This document shows positions 1-6,526 of a DNA stretch of 7,317 bases, piece by piece. A program made the translations under genes and the position numbers. Every line of letters starts with the position of its first letter. Within the stretch, counting starts at the first letter, position 1. Origin of the DNA: Ruminococcus sp. (GTDB lineage Bacteria; Bacillota; Clostridia; Oscillospirales; Acutalibacteraceae); the NCBI GenBank assembly GCA_022510985.1, contig JAFLSL010000047.1:1-7317 (forward strand), in the 5' to 3' direction. The notes under the pieces were generated by a model that did not search any database, had not been told where the DNA came from, and worked only from the letters and a program-made list of their open reading frames with translations.

Positions 1-39
1 TCCTACCTCGTCGATTTTTTTGTAGCTGGTGTAAAACAT
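1..39 (-). CDS. 5' end of an unidentified leftward gene (13 codons in window)
   Basis: Reading leftward from ATG at 39-37 gives MFYTSYKKIDEVG and stays open to the window edge. An SD (GAAGGGA, 54-48) sits 8 nt upstream of the ATG, and a promoter with a consensus -35 and near-consensus -10 lies at 61-89, so the start is well supported even though only 13 residues are visible. The product cannot be identified from so few residues. The opening 'FYTSY' is faintly like the N-termini of O6-methylguanine methyltransferase-type proteins, but that is only a guess. The gene is divergent from spmA. Confidence 0.6.
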   Translation of the reverse strand, partial: MFYTSYKKIDEVG

Positions 40-60
40 ATCATCATTCCCTTCGACATC

Positions 61-89
61 ATTTTACCAAAAGTTGACAAAATTGTCAA
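61..89 (-). promoter_or_regulatory. Sigma-A-type promoter of the leftward partial gene
   Basis: On the minus strand, -35 TTGACA (89-84, perfect consensus) is followed by a 17-bp spacer and -10 TAAAAT (66-61, 5 of 6). Transcription should begin near 54-57, leaving a leader of only about 15-20 nt with the SD almost at its 5' end. The spacing and match are the evidence; no expression data are implied. Confidence 0.75.
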
Positions 90-90
90 C
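73..90. promoter_or_regulatory. 18-bp palindrome, likely operator
   Basis: GTTGACAA (73-80) and TTGTCAAC (83-90) are perfect 8-bp inverted arms around a central AA. The site covers the -35 box of the leftward promoter and sits in the divergent control region, the usual place for an operator of a dimeric repressor (MarR-, TetR- or GntR-like). The regulator is unknown; the leftward gene could encode it, but too little of that gene is visible. Part of the symmetry comes from a TTGACA on each strand, so a purely promoter-based explanation remains possible. Confidence 0.5.
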
Positions 91-112
91 ACAAAGCAAA
101 TTATGTCATTAT
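83..112 (+). promoter_or_regulatory. Possible weak promoter for spmAB
   Basis: TTGTCA (83-88, 5 of 6 to the sigma-A -35) is followed after 18 bp by CATTAT (107-112, 4 of 6 to the -10). This would give a leader of about 47 nt before the TTG start at 166. In Bacillus these genes are sporulation-controlled, so a sigma-E- or sigma-G-type promoter would be expected, but I cannot make a convincing match to one here. The leftward -35 box overlaps this one, so use of the two promoters would be mutually exclusive. Confidence 0.25.
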
Positions 113-165
113 TTGTCACATTGCGACTTTATAAAGAATTTTTCCATTTTTCAAGGGGTGATTTA

Positions 166-738
166 TTGTTAAACTATATTTTCGCGGGGATTATAATACT
201 CTCCTTAATCTGTGCTGTATTTACAGGCAATGGTATCGTACTCTCGCAGGCAGTTGTTGACGGAGCGGCTGAAAGCATAAATCTGCTCATAACAATGGCG
301 GGTATGCTCGCACTTTGGTCGGGAATAATGGAAATTGCGTCAAGAGGTGGATTCACAAAGTTATTCAGCCGTATACTCTCGCCCGTTTTAAGGCATCTGT
401 TTAAAAACATAGATAGTGACAGCAAGGTTTTGAACCTTATCAGTATGAACGTCAGTGCAAATCTTCTTGGCTTGGGCAACGCTGCAACGCCGCTCGGACT
501 TGGTGCAATGAAGGAGTTTAAAAGATTAAACGGCGGAGATGACCGTGCATCGGACGATATGATAGTTTTTGTCGTTATGAATACGGCTTCTATTCAGATT
601 ATGCCCACAATGGTGGGAACTCTAAGACAAAGCTACGGCAGCACACAACCATTTGCTATCTTACCCTGCGTATGGATAAGCTCGGCTTGTGCACTTGCCG
701 TAGGGCTTACGCTTGCAAAAATATTAAAGACAAAATGA
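166..738 (+). CDS. spmA: Spore maturation protein A (Gate/nucleoside-recognition family)
   Basis: Integral membrane protein of the SpmA family. In Bacillus and Clostridium, SpmA and SpmB are needed for full dehydration of the spore core and hence heat resistance; the transported solute is not settled. From the TTG at 166 the product is 190 aa, close to the Bacillus length of about 196. It shows the family signatures: MAGMLALWSGIMEIA at residues 44-58, SANLLGLGNAATPLG at 97-111 and VVMNTASIQIMPT at 136-148, with hydrophobic spans near 5-20, 40-58, 132-151 and 164-184. TTG is preferred over the in-frame ATG at 103 because AAGGGGTG (153-160) lies 5 nt before it, and because MLNYIFAG is the usual family N-terminus; the longer form adds 21 unrelated residues. 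spmB follows in the same frame directly after the TGA stop, so the two are one operon. The divergent leftward gene shares the upstream control region. Confidence 0.92.
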   Translation: MLNYIFAGIIILSLICAVFTGNGIVLSQAVVDGAAESINLLITMAGMLALWSGIMEIASRGGFTKLFSRILSPVLRHLFKNIDSDSKVLNLISMNVSANLLGLGNAATPLGLGAMKEFKRLNGGDDRASDDMIVFVVMNTASIQIMPTMVGTLRQSYGSTQPFAILPCVWISSACALAVGLTLAKILKTK

Positions 739-756
739 GGTGAGCTTATCGAGCTT
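738..756 (+). promoter_or_regulatory. Displaced ribosome binding site and short direct repeat before spmB
   Basis: AGGTGAG (738-744) is a good SD directly after the spmA stop, but the first canonical spmB start (ATG 760) is 15 nt or more away, beyond the normal spacing. GAGCTT occurs twice in the gap (742-747 and 751-756) as a 9-bp tandem near-repeat. Removing one copy would bring the SD to about 7 nt from the ATG. The codon at normal spacing from the SD is ATC (748), a rare but known initiator. Confidence 0.5.
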
Positions 757-759
757 TTT

Positions 760-1257
760 ATGCCGACATTTATCGCGGTTGTTGTTGGGTTCGGGCTTTT
801 TAAAAAAGTCCCGATTTTTGACACATTTCTTATTGGAGCACAAGACGGATTTAAAATGCTTTACTCCCTGGCTCCGACATTGGTAGGGCTTATTGTCGCG
901 GTAAATATGCTCAAAGCGAGCGGTGCAACAGATTTGTTATGCGACGCAATCACACCGCTTGCAAACGCCCTGGGGTTTCCTAAAGAAATAGTTCCTATGG
1001 TACTTCTTCGTCCGATTTCGGGCGGTGGCTCAACCGCACTTTTAACGGGAATTTACAAGGACTTCGGACCCGACAGCTTTGCGGGAATGGTCGCATCGGT
1101 ACTTGCCGGCTCGACCGAAACTACGTTTTACGCTATTGCGGTTTACTTCGGAAGTGTCGGAATAAAAAAAATCCGCCACACCCTGATTTCGGCTCTGGCG
1201 GCGGATTTCACCGCCGCAGTTATGGCGGTGTTAACAGTTAAATTAATACTGTTTTAA
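760..1257 (+). CDS. spmB: Spore maturation protein B (Gate/nucleoside-recognition family)
   Basis: Partner of SpmA in spore core maturation, also an integral membrane protein. From ATG 760 it is 165 aa, against about 178 in Bacillus. Family landmarks are GLFKKVPIFDTFLIGAQDG (12-30), RPISGGGSTALL (84-95) and the very conserved GSTETTFYAIAVYFGSVGIK (117-136) followed by KIRHTL. The start is uncertain. Homologues usually carry several residues before the proline of the first helix, and here the in-frame codons before ATG 760 (GELIELF) would supply them, pointing to initiation at ATC 748 (169 aa), readthrough of the spmA TGA, or reinitiation at 760. ATG 760 is listed because it is the first canonical start; GAG at 751-753 is its only nearby weak SD. 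The 3' end meets the LRR gene tail to tail with a 6-bp gap. Confidence 0.9.
   Translation: MPTFIAVVVGFGLFKKVPIFDTFLIGAQDGFKMLYSLAPTLVGLIVAVNMLKASGATDLLCDAITPLANALGFPKEIVPMVLLRPISGGGSTALLTGIYKDFGPDSFAGMVASVLAGSTETTFYAIAVYFGSVGIKKIRHTLISALAADFTAAVMAVLTVKLILF
1209..1253 (+). terminator. Possible terminator structure at the end of spmB
   Basis: Two stem-loops lie inside the last codons of spmB: CACCGCC/GGCGGTG (1209-1215 with 1224-1230, 8-nt loop) and AACAGT/ACTGTT (1233-1238 with 1248-1253, 9-nt loop). T-rich sequence follows, including six T at about 1267-1272. The GC-rich stem is not next to a T-run and the second stem is weak, so this is a candidate only. No better terminator is visible for either convergent gene. 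Confidence 0.3.
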
Positions 1258-1263
1258 TCTATT

Positions 1264-2757
1264 CTATTTTTTGACAACAACCTTGCATTTTAACTTCAGC
1301 CCGTTTGTTTTTACAACAACATTCGCTTTGCCAACAGCAATTCCCTTAACCTTGCCGCCGGTGTTTACACGTACAATTTTTTTATTGTTTGATGTAAATG
1401 TCGCTTTTCCGACCTTGCCCGTAATTTTAAGCTTAAAGGTTTTTCCTCGCTTTATCTTCAGCGTAGTCTTATTAAGCTTAGGATTTTTCACGGTAACGGT
1501 AAAGGTCTTTTTGACTCCGTTGTTCGTAACGGTAATTTTAGTTTTTCCGGCTTTAAGGGCAACGACCTTGCCCGAGCTGTTTACGGTTGCGATTTTTTTA
1601 TTTTCAGAGGTGTAGGTAGTTTTACCCGAGGGGTTTTTGATGCTCGCTTTAATCTTAGTGTTATCCTTTACATAAAGCGTTGCCGAGCTTTTTTCGAGCG
1701 ATATCACAGTTGTATAAATATCTTCAAAGATAAATTCGTTTGCCCTTGCGTAAGTTTCGGCAGACGATTTTTTTGCTCCGCAAACCTTAAAGTTTATGTA
1801 CGAATAATCCACACCGTCCTCATAATAGTAGCCAAAAGCACCTCTGTTAATAAATTTTACAGTCGGGGGTATTGACACTTGTGCAAGGTAATCACAGCTC
1901 TCAAAAGCCCATTCGCCGATTTCAACAACAGAACTCGGAATAGTCACACTTTTAATATCTGTTCCGAAAAAGGAAAGTCTGCCGATGTATTTTACGGGGT
2001 AGCTGTTAATATTGCTCGGGATAGACGGGGTTCTTGATGTACCAAAGTAAGAAATAACTTCCGCCTCACCGATTGAATTGATAAAAAAGTCCATACCGTC
2101 AGCAGTTTGTGCCGAGGCTCCCGTATCAAGGCTATAGAAATCTACACCTTGTTTTAAAGAGTATTCCTGTGCGGGTGAGTTTTCATATCCGAGAATTCTG
2201 AAATCAGAGCGTTTATAGTCATAGTATTTATTATTCTCGCTGTCAAGCTCGTAGTAAAAGCCGAATGCACAGTAGCCGATTTCTTCAACATTTTCGGGGA
2301 TAACAGCATAAGACATATCCCAACAATTCTCAAACGCACTGTCTCCTATAGTTTTCAGACTGCTTGGAAACCTTATTGAAGAATTTAAGCTTTCACAATC
2401 GTAAAACGCCGTATCGCCTATGCTTTCAAGTGAATTGCCGAGGTTAACAGTTTCAAGATTTTTGCAGTATGCAAATGCACTTTCAGAGATGTATTTAACT
2501 GTATCCGGAAGTACTAAGCTTTTAAGAGTGCTTTTCTTAAAGGCGTTTTCTCCGATACCTGTTACGGCATAGCCGTCCAAAGCATCAGGAACGCTCAGAG
2601 CGGTCTCAGTGCCATTGTACGACAAAATTTCGGCAGTACCGTCAAAAATACTGTACTCAAAATCTCCGCTTTCCTTAGCAAAAACGTCTAACGGAGATAT
2701 CGCAAAAACACTTAAAAGCATAACAAAGGAGAGAACAATGCTAAAAAACTTTTTCAT
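1264..2757 (-). CDS. Secreted BspA-like leucine-rich-repeat protein with bacterial Ig-like (Big_2) repeats
   Basis: 497 aa, probably exported. Residues 1-27 form a signal peptide (MKKFF, a hydrophobic core to about 20, likely cleavage after DVFA). Residues about 33-210 and 222-347 hold LRR_5/BspA-type repeats, recognisable by units such as SLESIGDTAFYDCESL and SVVEIGEWAFESCDYL. Each half ends in a closing module of the form GYENSPAQEYSLKQG / GAKKSSAETYARAN. Residues about 351-425 and 426-497 are two Big_2-like domains with the (N)KKIATVNSSGKV / NKKIVRVNTGGKV signature, lysine-rich and very basic. There is no LPXTG sorting signal and no C-terminal membrane anchor, so the protein is either released or held to the wall by charge. 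Start ATG 2757 has the SD AAAGGAG (2774-2768). The lepA stop is only 29 bp upstream with no visible terminator between, suggesting readthrough from lepA or a promoter inside it. The family is associated with adhesion and host or matrix contact; the ligand here is unknown. Confidence 0.88.
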   Translation of the reverse strand: MKKFFSIVLSFVMLLSVFAISPLDVFAKESGDFEYSIFDGTAEILSYNGTETALSVPDALDGYAVTGIGENAFKKSTLKSLVLPDTVKYISESAFAYCKNLETVNLGNSLESIGDTAFYDCESLNSSIRFPSSLKTIGDSAFENCWDMSYAVIPENVEEIGYCAFGFYYELDSENNKYYDYKRSDFRILGYENSPAQEYSLKQGVDFYSLDTGASAQTADGMDFFINSIGEAEVISYFGTSRTPSIPSNINSYPVKYIGRLSFFGTDIKSVTIPSSVVEIGEWAFESCDYLAQVSIPPTVKFINRGAFGYYYEDGVDYSYINFKVCGAKKSSAETYARANEFIFEDIYTTVISLEKSSATLYVKDNTKIKASIKNPSGKTTYTSENKKIATVNSSGKVVALKAGKTKITVTNNGVKKTFTVTVKNPKLNKTTLKIKRGKTFKLKITGKVGKATFTSNNKKIVRVNTGGKVKGIAVGKANVVVKTNGLKLKCKVVVKK

Positions 2758-2786
2758 TTCATTTTCTCTCCTTTCGTTTTTACATA

Positions 2787-4598
2787 TTAATCTGTATCGA
2801 GTTTTAAAACAGCCATAAACGCCTCCTGCGGAACCTCTACGGTACCTAGCTGACGCATACGCTTTTTACCTTCTTTTTGCTTTTCGAGGAGCTTTTTCTT
2901 ACGGCTTATATCACCGCCGTAACATTTTGCAAGCACGTCTTTTCGCATCGCTTTAACAGTTTCGCGAGCAATAATTTTTCCGCCGATACAAGCCTGAATC
3001 GGAACTTCAAAAAGCTGGCGTGGGATTTTCTCCTTTAGCTTTTCAGCCATTTTACGTGCTCTGCCGTATGCCTTGTCCTTATGGATGATAAAGCTTAAAG
3101 CGTCAACAATCTCGCCGTTCAACATAATATCAAGCTTGACAAGCTGGCTTGGAACGTACTCGGCAAGCTCATAGTCGAAGGACGCATAGCCTCTTGTTCT
3201 CGATTTCAAAGTATCGAAAAAGTCATATATAATTTCCGCGAGCGGAAGCTGATAATGGATATCAACTCGGTCGGAATCGATATAGTCCATACCGATAAAT
3301 ACTCCGCGTCTGTCCTGACAAAGCTCCATAATATTTCCGACATAATCCGCAGGCGAATAAATATGTGCATCCGTCATCGGCTCCTCGGCGGATTCGATGA
3401 GTGCAGGGTCGGGATAGTTTGTCGGGTTATCAATATTTTCAACCGTGCCGTCAGTTTTTGTTATTTTATAAATTACGCTCGGTGCGGTGGTAATAAGGTC
3501 AAGATTATACTCGCGTTCCAATCGTTCCTGAATAATCTCCATATGAAGAAGTCCAAGAAATCCGCAACGATAACCGAAACCGAGAGCGACTGAGGTTTCA
3601 GGCTCAAAGGTCAGCGAGGCGTCATTAAGCTTGAGCTTATCCAAAGCGTCCTTTAAATCGCCGTAGCGTGCACCGTCTACGGGATAAATTCCGCAGAACA
3701 CCATAGATTGTGCCTCTCTGTACCCCGGAAGAGGTTCGTCCGCGGGATTATCAACGAGGGTTATTGTATCTCCGACCTGTGCGTCCGAGAGCGATTTAAT
3801 TGAGGCGGCGATATATCCAACCTCACCCGCATAAAGTGCGTCAGTCGGCTCCATTGAGGTTGCGTGCATAAGTCCGCACTCTACAACATTAAACTTTGAA
3901 CCTGTAGCCATAAGCTTAAACTCATCGCCCGGGTGAATCTGTCCTTCTTTTAAGCGGACATAGATTATAACGCCTTTGTATGAATCATAATAGCTGTCGA
4001 AAATAAGTCCTCTGAGCGGTGCGTTTATATCACCTGTCGGAGCCGGAATATCGGTAACTATTTTTTCCAAAACGTCGTGAATATTAATTCCCTGTTTTGC
4101 GGAAATTCTCGGAGCATCCTCGGCAGGGATACCGATTACGTCCTCAATCTCATTTATAACTCTGTCGGGGTCGGCAGAGGGCAAATCTATTTTGTTGACA
4201 ACGGGAACAATCTCAAGTCCGCCGTCAACTGCAAGGTAAGTATTAGCAAGGGTTTGAGCCTCTATTCCCTGTGACGCGTCAACAATAAGCACTGCACCTT
4301 CGCACGCAGCGAGCGAGCGGCTTACTTCGTAGTTAAAGTCGACGTGACCGGGAGTATCAATAAGATTAAGAAGATACTCATTTCCGTCGTCAGCCTTATA
4401 GACGGTAGTTACGGCACGGGCTTTAATCGTTATTCCACGTTCACGCTCAAGCTCCATATCATCGAGAATCTGAGCCTCCATATCACGAACCGCAACGCTT
4501 TTTGTAAGCTCTAAGATACGGTCGGCAAGAGTGCTTTTTCCATGGTCGATATGAGCAATTATAGAAAAATTACGAATTTTATCCTGTTCAAATTTCAA
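2787..4598 (-). CDS. lepA: Elongation factor 4 (LepA), ribosome back-translocating GTPase
   Basis: Cytosolic translational GTPase that acts on ribosomes with mispositioned tRNAs and contributes to initiation and ribosome assembly. Full length at 603 aa from TTG 4598. GTPase motifs in order: G1 AHIDHGKST (15-23), G2 RGIT (54-57), G3 DTPGHVDF (81-88), G4 NKID (135-138), G5 SAK (166-168). The EF-G-like beta-barrel and domain V follow, then the LepA-specific C-terminal region, with [20 protein letters not shown] and ending [18 protein letters not shown]. No key residue appears missing. TTG 4598 is preferred over in-frame GTG 4607 because AGGTGAT (4609-4603) is an SD at correct distance from the TTG, while GTG lies within that SD and would have almost no leader; with TTG the protein begins [11 protein letters not shown], as in relatives. 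Transcribed from its own promoter at 4617-4645 and probably cotranscribed with the LRR gene downstream, an unusual neighbour. Confidence 0.97.
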   Translation of the reverse strand: MKFEQDKIRNFSIIAHIDHGKSTLADRILELTKSVAVRDMEAQILDDMELERERGITIKARAVTTVYKADDGNEYLLNLIDTPGHVDFNYEVSRSLAACEGAVLIVDASQGIEAQTLANTYLAVDGGLEIVPVVNKIDLPSADPDRVINEIEDVIGIPAEDAPRISAKQGINIHDVLEKIVTDIPAPTGDINAPLRGLIFDSYYDSYKGVIIYVRLKEGQIHPGDEFKLMATGSKFNVVECGLMHATSMEPTDALYAGEVGYIAASIKSLSDAQVGDTITLVDNPADEPLPGYREAQSMVFCGIYPVDGARYGDLKDALDKLKLNDASLTFEPETSVALGFGYRCGFLGLLHMEIIQERLEREYNLDLITTAPSVIYKITKTDGTVENIDNPTNYPDPALIESAEEPMTDAHIYSPADYVGNIMELCQDRRGVFIGMDYIDSDRVDIHYQLPLAEIIYDFFDTLKSRTRGYASFDYELAEYVPSQLVKLDIMLNGEIVDALSFIIHKDKAYGRARKMAEKLKEKIPRQLFEVPIQACIGGKIIARETVKAMRKDVLAKCYGGDISRKKKLLEKQKEGKKRMRQLGTVEVPQEAFMAVLKLDTD

Positions 4599-4616
4599 TC
4601 TTATCACCTGTTAGTT

Positions 4617-4645
4617 ATTATAACATAGCATTTCAGTATTGCCAA
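4617..4645 (-). promoter_or_regulatory. lepA promoter, sigma-A type with extended -10
   Basis: Minus strand: -35 TTGGCA (4645-4640, 5 of 6), 17-bp spacer, -10 TATAAT (4622-4617, perfect) preceded by TGT, an extended -10 element. The predicted transcription start is about 4609-4612. This lies immediately before the SD, so the lepA leader would be only about 12-14 nt. Confidence 0.85.
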
Positions 4646-4670
4646 CTGTTTTTTGCTGATAATAAATCCC

Positions 4671-4714
4671 AAAACAAATCGGAAAGATAGGCTTTTATCA
4701 ATCTATCTTTCCGA
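4671..4714 (-). terminator. Intrinsic terminator of the Na/Pi-PhoU gene
   Basis: A perfect 12-bp inverted repeat, TCGGAAAGATAG (4679-4690) with CTATCTTTCCGA (4703-4714), has a 12-nt loop. On the minus strand it is followed by TTTGTTTT (4678-4671). It begins 12 nt after the stop codon of the cotransporter gene, and separates that gene from the lepA promoter. Confidence 0.85.
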
Positions 4715-4726
4715 AAATATTTTTAT

Positions 4727-6379
4727 TTAGGTATTAGCTATCTGCGGCGTATGCTTATACGGAATACAGAACGCAACCGTAACCGCGTGGTCGCCGACTC
4801 TTTCAAGGTTAGTTAAAAGTTCAATGAATACAGTACCCGCCTCAGCAGTACACTCGCCTTTTGTAAGACGTCTTATATGATTTTGGCGGAAAAGCTCGCA
4901 GTACTCGTCAATCTGATCCTCTGCCTTCATAACCGCCTCGGTCAAGTTCGGATCCTTGCTTTGGTTAGAGAACATATAGAAACTGTCCTCTAAAATCTGC
5001 TGAACAATTTCGCAGAGAGTTTTCAGTTCCTTCATAGCCTCGTCGGAGAGGACCGCCTCGCCGCTTATAATTTTTGACGCAGCCTCACATATGTTTTCAC
5101 TTCTGTCTCCGATACGCTCCAAATCCTGAATCGCGTTGTACATAGCACCCATAACCTTTCGGTCATAGTCCATAATATCAAGGCCGTTAATTTTAACGAT
5201 ATATTTAGTAATGCTGTGGGTAAGCTTATCTACTACCTTTTCGTTTTCCTCAACCTTGGAAATCGCCTTGGAACTCTTATTAAGTACCGCATCGAGCGAA
5301 AGCTCAAAGCTGTCGCGGGCAAGCTGTGCAAGTCGAGCACATTCCTTTTCTGTCTGTTGAACTGCAACAGGAGGTGTGGTAAGAATACGGGAATCGAGAT
5401 ATACGGTAATTCCATCCTCGTCCTCATCCTTATCGGGCATAATAAGCTTAGTAAGCCTTATAAGAAGTCCCGAAACCGGAATGAGCATAAGCGTTCTGAC
5501 AATATTAAACACAATATGAACGCCTGAAATCTGACCGGGAACATTATTCGGAAGAAGGTGGGTAAATATATTATTTACAGAGAACGGAGTTGCCTCAAGT
5601 CCCATTGTAACTCCCATAAGTATAATCGCACCGATAAAACACATCAGGAAGTTAAACAACGCCGCCTGCTTAGACTGACGGTTAGCACCGGCGGAACTTA
5701 AGAACACAGGCATACACGCACCGACATTCATTCCGTAGATGATATATATACAGTCCTCAAGCTTTATTGCTCCGCTTAAACCGAGTGCCATAAGGATTCC
5801 GACCGTTGCCGATGAGCTTTGCATAATTGCCGTTATAATAATACCAATTAAAAATCCGAGAATCGGCGAGGAAATTGTCCTTATAGTATCTAAAAAAATC
5901 GGCGAGCTTTTAAGACCGTCAAAGCTTTCGCTCATAAAGGTCATACCCATAAAGAGAATACCGAAACCGGCGGCAATCTGACCGTAATAGCGATAGTTGT
6001 TCTTCTTAACAAAAATAATAACCGCCACGCCTATAAAGGTAAATATAGGAACGATATCTTTAATGTTAATTGAAAGTAAAAGCGAGGTTGCGGTAGTACC
6101 GATTTTTGAACCGAAAAGAATTCCGACCGACTGACCGAGATTCATAAGTCCTGCGTTCACAAAACCGATTACCATTGCATCAGTTGCCGCTGAACTTTGA
6201 ATAACTGCCGTTACGAGTACGCCGACAAGCATAGCGAGAAATCTATTGCTTGTGATTTTTTCCAGAAGCGTTCTCAGCTTTGAGCCTGCTGCAAGTTCCA
6301 AGCCTTCTCCCATAAACTTCATACCGTACAAGAAAAGTCCGAGGCCGCCTAAAACGCCTATTACATCATAAACTGACAT
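4727..6379 (-). CDS. Na+/phosphate cotransporter family protein with C-terminal PhoU-like domain
   Basis: 550-aa membrane protein of the NptA/YjbB type (PF02690 family), expected to couple sodium and phosphate movement, with a cytosolic PhoU-like regulatory domain. The two inverted transporter halves carry the family motifs QSSAATDAM (61-69) and QSSSATVGI (187-195), with GSKIGTTATS (90-99) and the matching but diverged GMNVGACMP (216-224). Hydrophobic helices fill residues about 5-310, followed by an acidic linker (DKDEDED, 316-322). The PhoU-like helices (about 345-540) contain LERIGDRSENI (420-430) and LERVGDHAVTV (525-535), the paired E-x3-D metal-binding motifs of PhoU. The start at ATG 6379 is chosen because AGGAGG (6390-6385) lies 5 nt before it; an in-frame ATG at 6439 would add 20 charged residues and has no SD. 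Substrate is inferred from family only; many members are not tested, and YjbB-type proteins may export rather than import phosphate. Monocistronic, with its own terminator. Confidence 0.9.
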   Translation of the reverse strand: MSVYDVIGVLGGLGLFLYGMKFMGEGLELAAGSKLRTLLEKITSNRFLAMLVGVLVTAVIQSSAATDAMVIGFVNAGLMNLGQSVGILFGSKIGTTATSLLLSINIKDIVPIFTFIGVAVIIFVKKNNYRYYGQIAAGFGILFMGMTFMSESFDGLKSSPIFLDTIRTISSPILGFLIGIIITAIMQSSSATVGILMALGLSGAIKLEDCIYIIYGMNVGACMPVFLSSAGANRQSKQAALFNFLMCFIGAIILMGVTMGLEATPFSVNNIFTHLLPNNVPGQISGVHIVFNIVRTLMLIPVSGLLIRLTKLIMPDKDEDEDGITVYLDSRILTTPPVAVQQTEKECARLAQLARDSFELSLDAVLNKSSKAISKVEENEKVVDKLTHSITKYIVKINGLDIMDYDRKVMGAMYNAIQDLERIGDRSENICEAASKIISGEAVLSDEAMKELKTLCEIVQQILEDSFYMFSNQSKDPNLTEAVMKAEDQIDEYCELFRQNHIRRLTKGECTAEAGTVFIELLTNLERVGDHAVTVAFCIPYKHTPQIANT

Positions 6380-6427
6380 AATGTCCTCCTGAAATGCAAA
6401 TACCTGATTTTCTTTTAAGGTGTGCCG

Positions 6428-6450
6428 TTTTTTACACAAAATGTAAAAAA
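6428..6450. promoter_or_regulatory. Inverted repeat upstream of the Na/Pi-PhoU gene, possible operator
   Basis: TTTTTTACA (6428-6436) and TGTAAAAAA (6442-6450) form perfect 9-bp arms around 5 nt. The site lies 49-71 bp upstream of the start codon in an A+T-rich spacer (6380-6526). A weak minus-strand promoter can be drawn through it: -35 TTAGCA (6457-6452) and -10 TAAAAA (6434-6429), 17-bp spacing, 4 of 6 each. If that promoter is real, a bound protein would block it. The regulator is unknown, and the A/T runs make chance symmetry more likely than for a mixed sequence. Confidence 0.4.
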
Positions 6451-6526
6451 GTGCTAAGTTTCACCATTTTCAATAATAATATACTTTTTTGCAAATTTTA
6501 TTCTTTTTCAGAATAATAAAAAATAT

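Noticed and set aside
103..165. In-frame ATG at 103 as the spmA start
   Set aside because: No SD before it, it adds 21 residues unlike the family, and TTG 166 has a strong SD and the usual MLNYIF opening.
1169..1208. 9-bp inverted repeat AAATCCGCC/GGCGGATTT inside spmB
   Set aside because: It lies well inside a conserved coding stretch (IKKIRHTL...ALAADF), has a 22-nt loop and no T-run; probably a by-product of codon use.
1271..1615. Plus-strand open frame of 114 codons inside the LRR gene
   Set aside because: It is the complement of the low-complexity lysine-rich Ig-like tail; no SD and no recognisable domain.
6380..6439. In-frame ATG at 6439 as start of the Na/Pi-PhoU protein
   Set aside because: It lies within the upstream inverted repeat and has no SD, while ATG 6379 has a perfect AGGAGG 5 nt away.
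6498..6516. Stem-loop TTATTCT/AGAATAA after the rqcH fragment as a terminator
   Set aside because: The stem is only 7 bp and almost all A+T, and no T-run follows on the minus strand.
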